Shown in pieces: positions 63,856 through 64,000 of a stretch of DNA of 64,000 bases. A model generated the notes under the pieces. The model saw nothing but the letters and a program-made list of their open reading frames with translations. It searched no databases and was not told the DNA's origin. A program made the position numbers and the translations under genes. Each line of letters begins with the position of its first letter. Within the stretch, counting starts at the first letter, position 1. The DNA is from Roseateles hydrophilus (GTDB lineage: Bacteria; Pseudomonadota; Gammaproteobacteria; Burkholderiales; Burkholderiaceae_C), in NCBI RefSeq assembly GCF_026712245.1, contig NZ_JAPPUY010000001.1, forward strand, positions 558,001-622,000, given 5' to 3'.

Positions 63856-64000
63856 GTGACCGAGCCGATTTCCGCTGTTGTTCCCGCGGCCGAGCCCCTG
63901 GCTCCGCCGCCGCCATCCACTCCCTCGCTGCCTGCCTGGCTGCCCTGGCTGCTTGCGCTGCTGGGCGCGGCCGTGCTGGTGTGTGTGGCGCTGGCCTGGC
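63856..64000 (+). CDS. hemX: HemX, N-terminal part (3' end outside window)
   Basis: Only the first 48 codons are visible. The GTG at 63856 opens VTEPISAVVPAAEPLAPPPP, a cytosolic Pro-rich leader, then a transmembrane helix (LPWLLALLGAAVLVCVALAW). HemX proteins after hemD have one N-terminal transmembrane helix and a periplasmic coiled region, and the order hemC-hemD-hemX-hemY is conserved. The identification rests mainly on position and membrane topology. Confidence 0.75.
   Translation, partial: MTEPISAVVPAAEPLAPPPPSTPSLPAWLPWLLALLGAAVLVCVALAW

Overview
The window is very GC-rich, gene-dense chromosomal DNA with long runs of overlapping start and stop codons (ATGA, GTGA, TGATG). The gene set (phenylacetate degradation, urease, a PhnE-type importer, ppc close to hemC/hemD, argH beside algZ/algR, an ECH1-like crotonase, TonB receptor with flavin halogenases) fits a betaproteobacterium of the Burkholderiales, probably near Roseateles, Mitsuaria or Rubrivivax. 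That placement is inferred from gene content and order; no 16S gene is present. No insertion sequence, phage or CRISPR array was found.

Layout. 1-5854 is a selenium block: the 3' part of selB, a selenocysteine tRNA (selC, 914-1009), a 123-bp near-palindrome, a GcvH-like lipoyl-domain protein, a DsrE-like protein, a four-gene ABC importer of the PhnD/PhnE type (probably selenate or another oxyanion) and a YdjA-like nitroreductase. 5963-8452 holds urease subunits ureA, ureB and ureC, with an unlisted 55-residue His-rich membrane peptide between ureA and ureB. 8453-18191 is a 9.7-kb stretch of unrelated genes (OmpA lipoprotein, VOC protein, histidine phosphatase, CoA-transferase, GhrA-type reductase, GspB/GspA, ChrA, dienoyl-CoA isomerase) that splits the urease cluster. 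18192-21078 carries the accessory genes ureE, ureF, ureG and ureD. 21161-26497 is housekeeping and accessory: TerC, an Mpo1-like protein, YceI-like lipoprotein, GNAT, mobA, moaA and a divergent PfkB kinase.

26583-36835 is a phenylacetate operon, paaGIKABCDE-paaR-(periplasmic binding protein)-paaZ, with a perfect 14-bp palindrome just upstream of paaG that is a likely PaaR operator. PaaK makes phenylacetyl-CoA, PaaABCDE epoxidises the ring, PaaG isomerises it to the oxepin and PaaZ opens the ring. paaF, paaH and paaJ are not here. 36851-45839 carries NlpC/P60, prpE, an M3 peptidase, a bacteriohemerythrin, argH and an AlgZ/AlgR-type two-component system followed by two paralogous secreted or membrane proteins of unknown function (45839-48111). 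An alpha/beta hydrolase, an unknown protein and ppc follow.

53402-62132 is an accessory island between ppc and hemC: a Caulobacter/Xanthomonas-type TonB-dependent receptor, a flavin halogenase, a SapC-like protein, a JmjC/cupin-like oxygenase and a second halogenase fused to a C-terminal oxygenase-like domain. Several CG-centred palindromes precede the receptor, suggesting control by a LacI-family regulator encoded elsewhere. The window ends in hemC, hemD and the first codons of hemX. The least explained items are the halogenase island, a pair of 92-bp structured repeats directly upstream of paaR and the hemerythrin gene (32805-32896 and 42300-42391), the AlgR-linked paralogous pair and the urease-embedded small protein.
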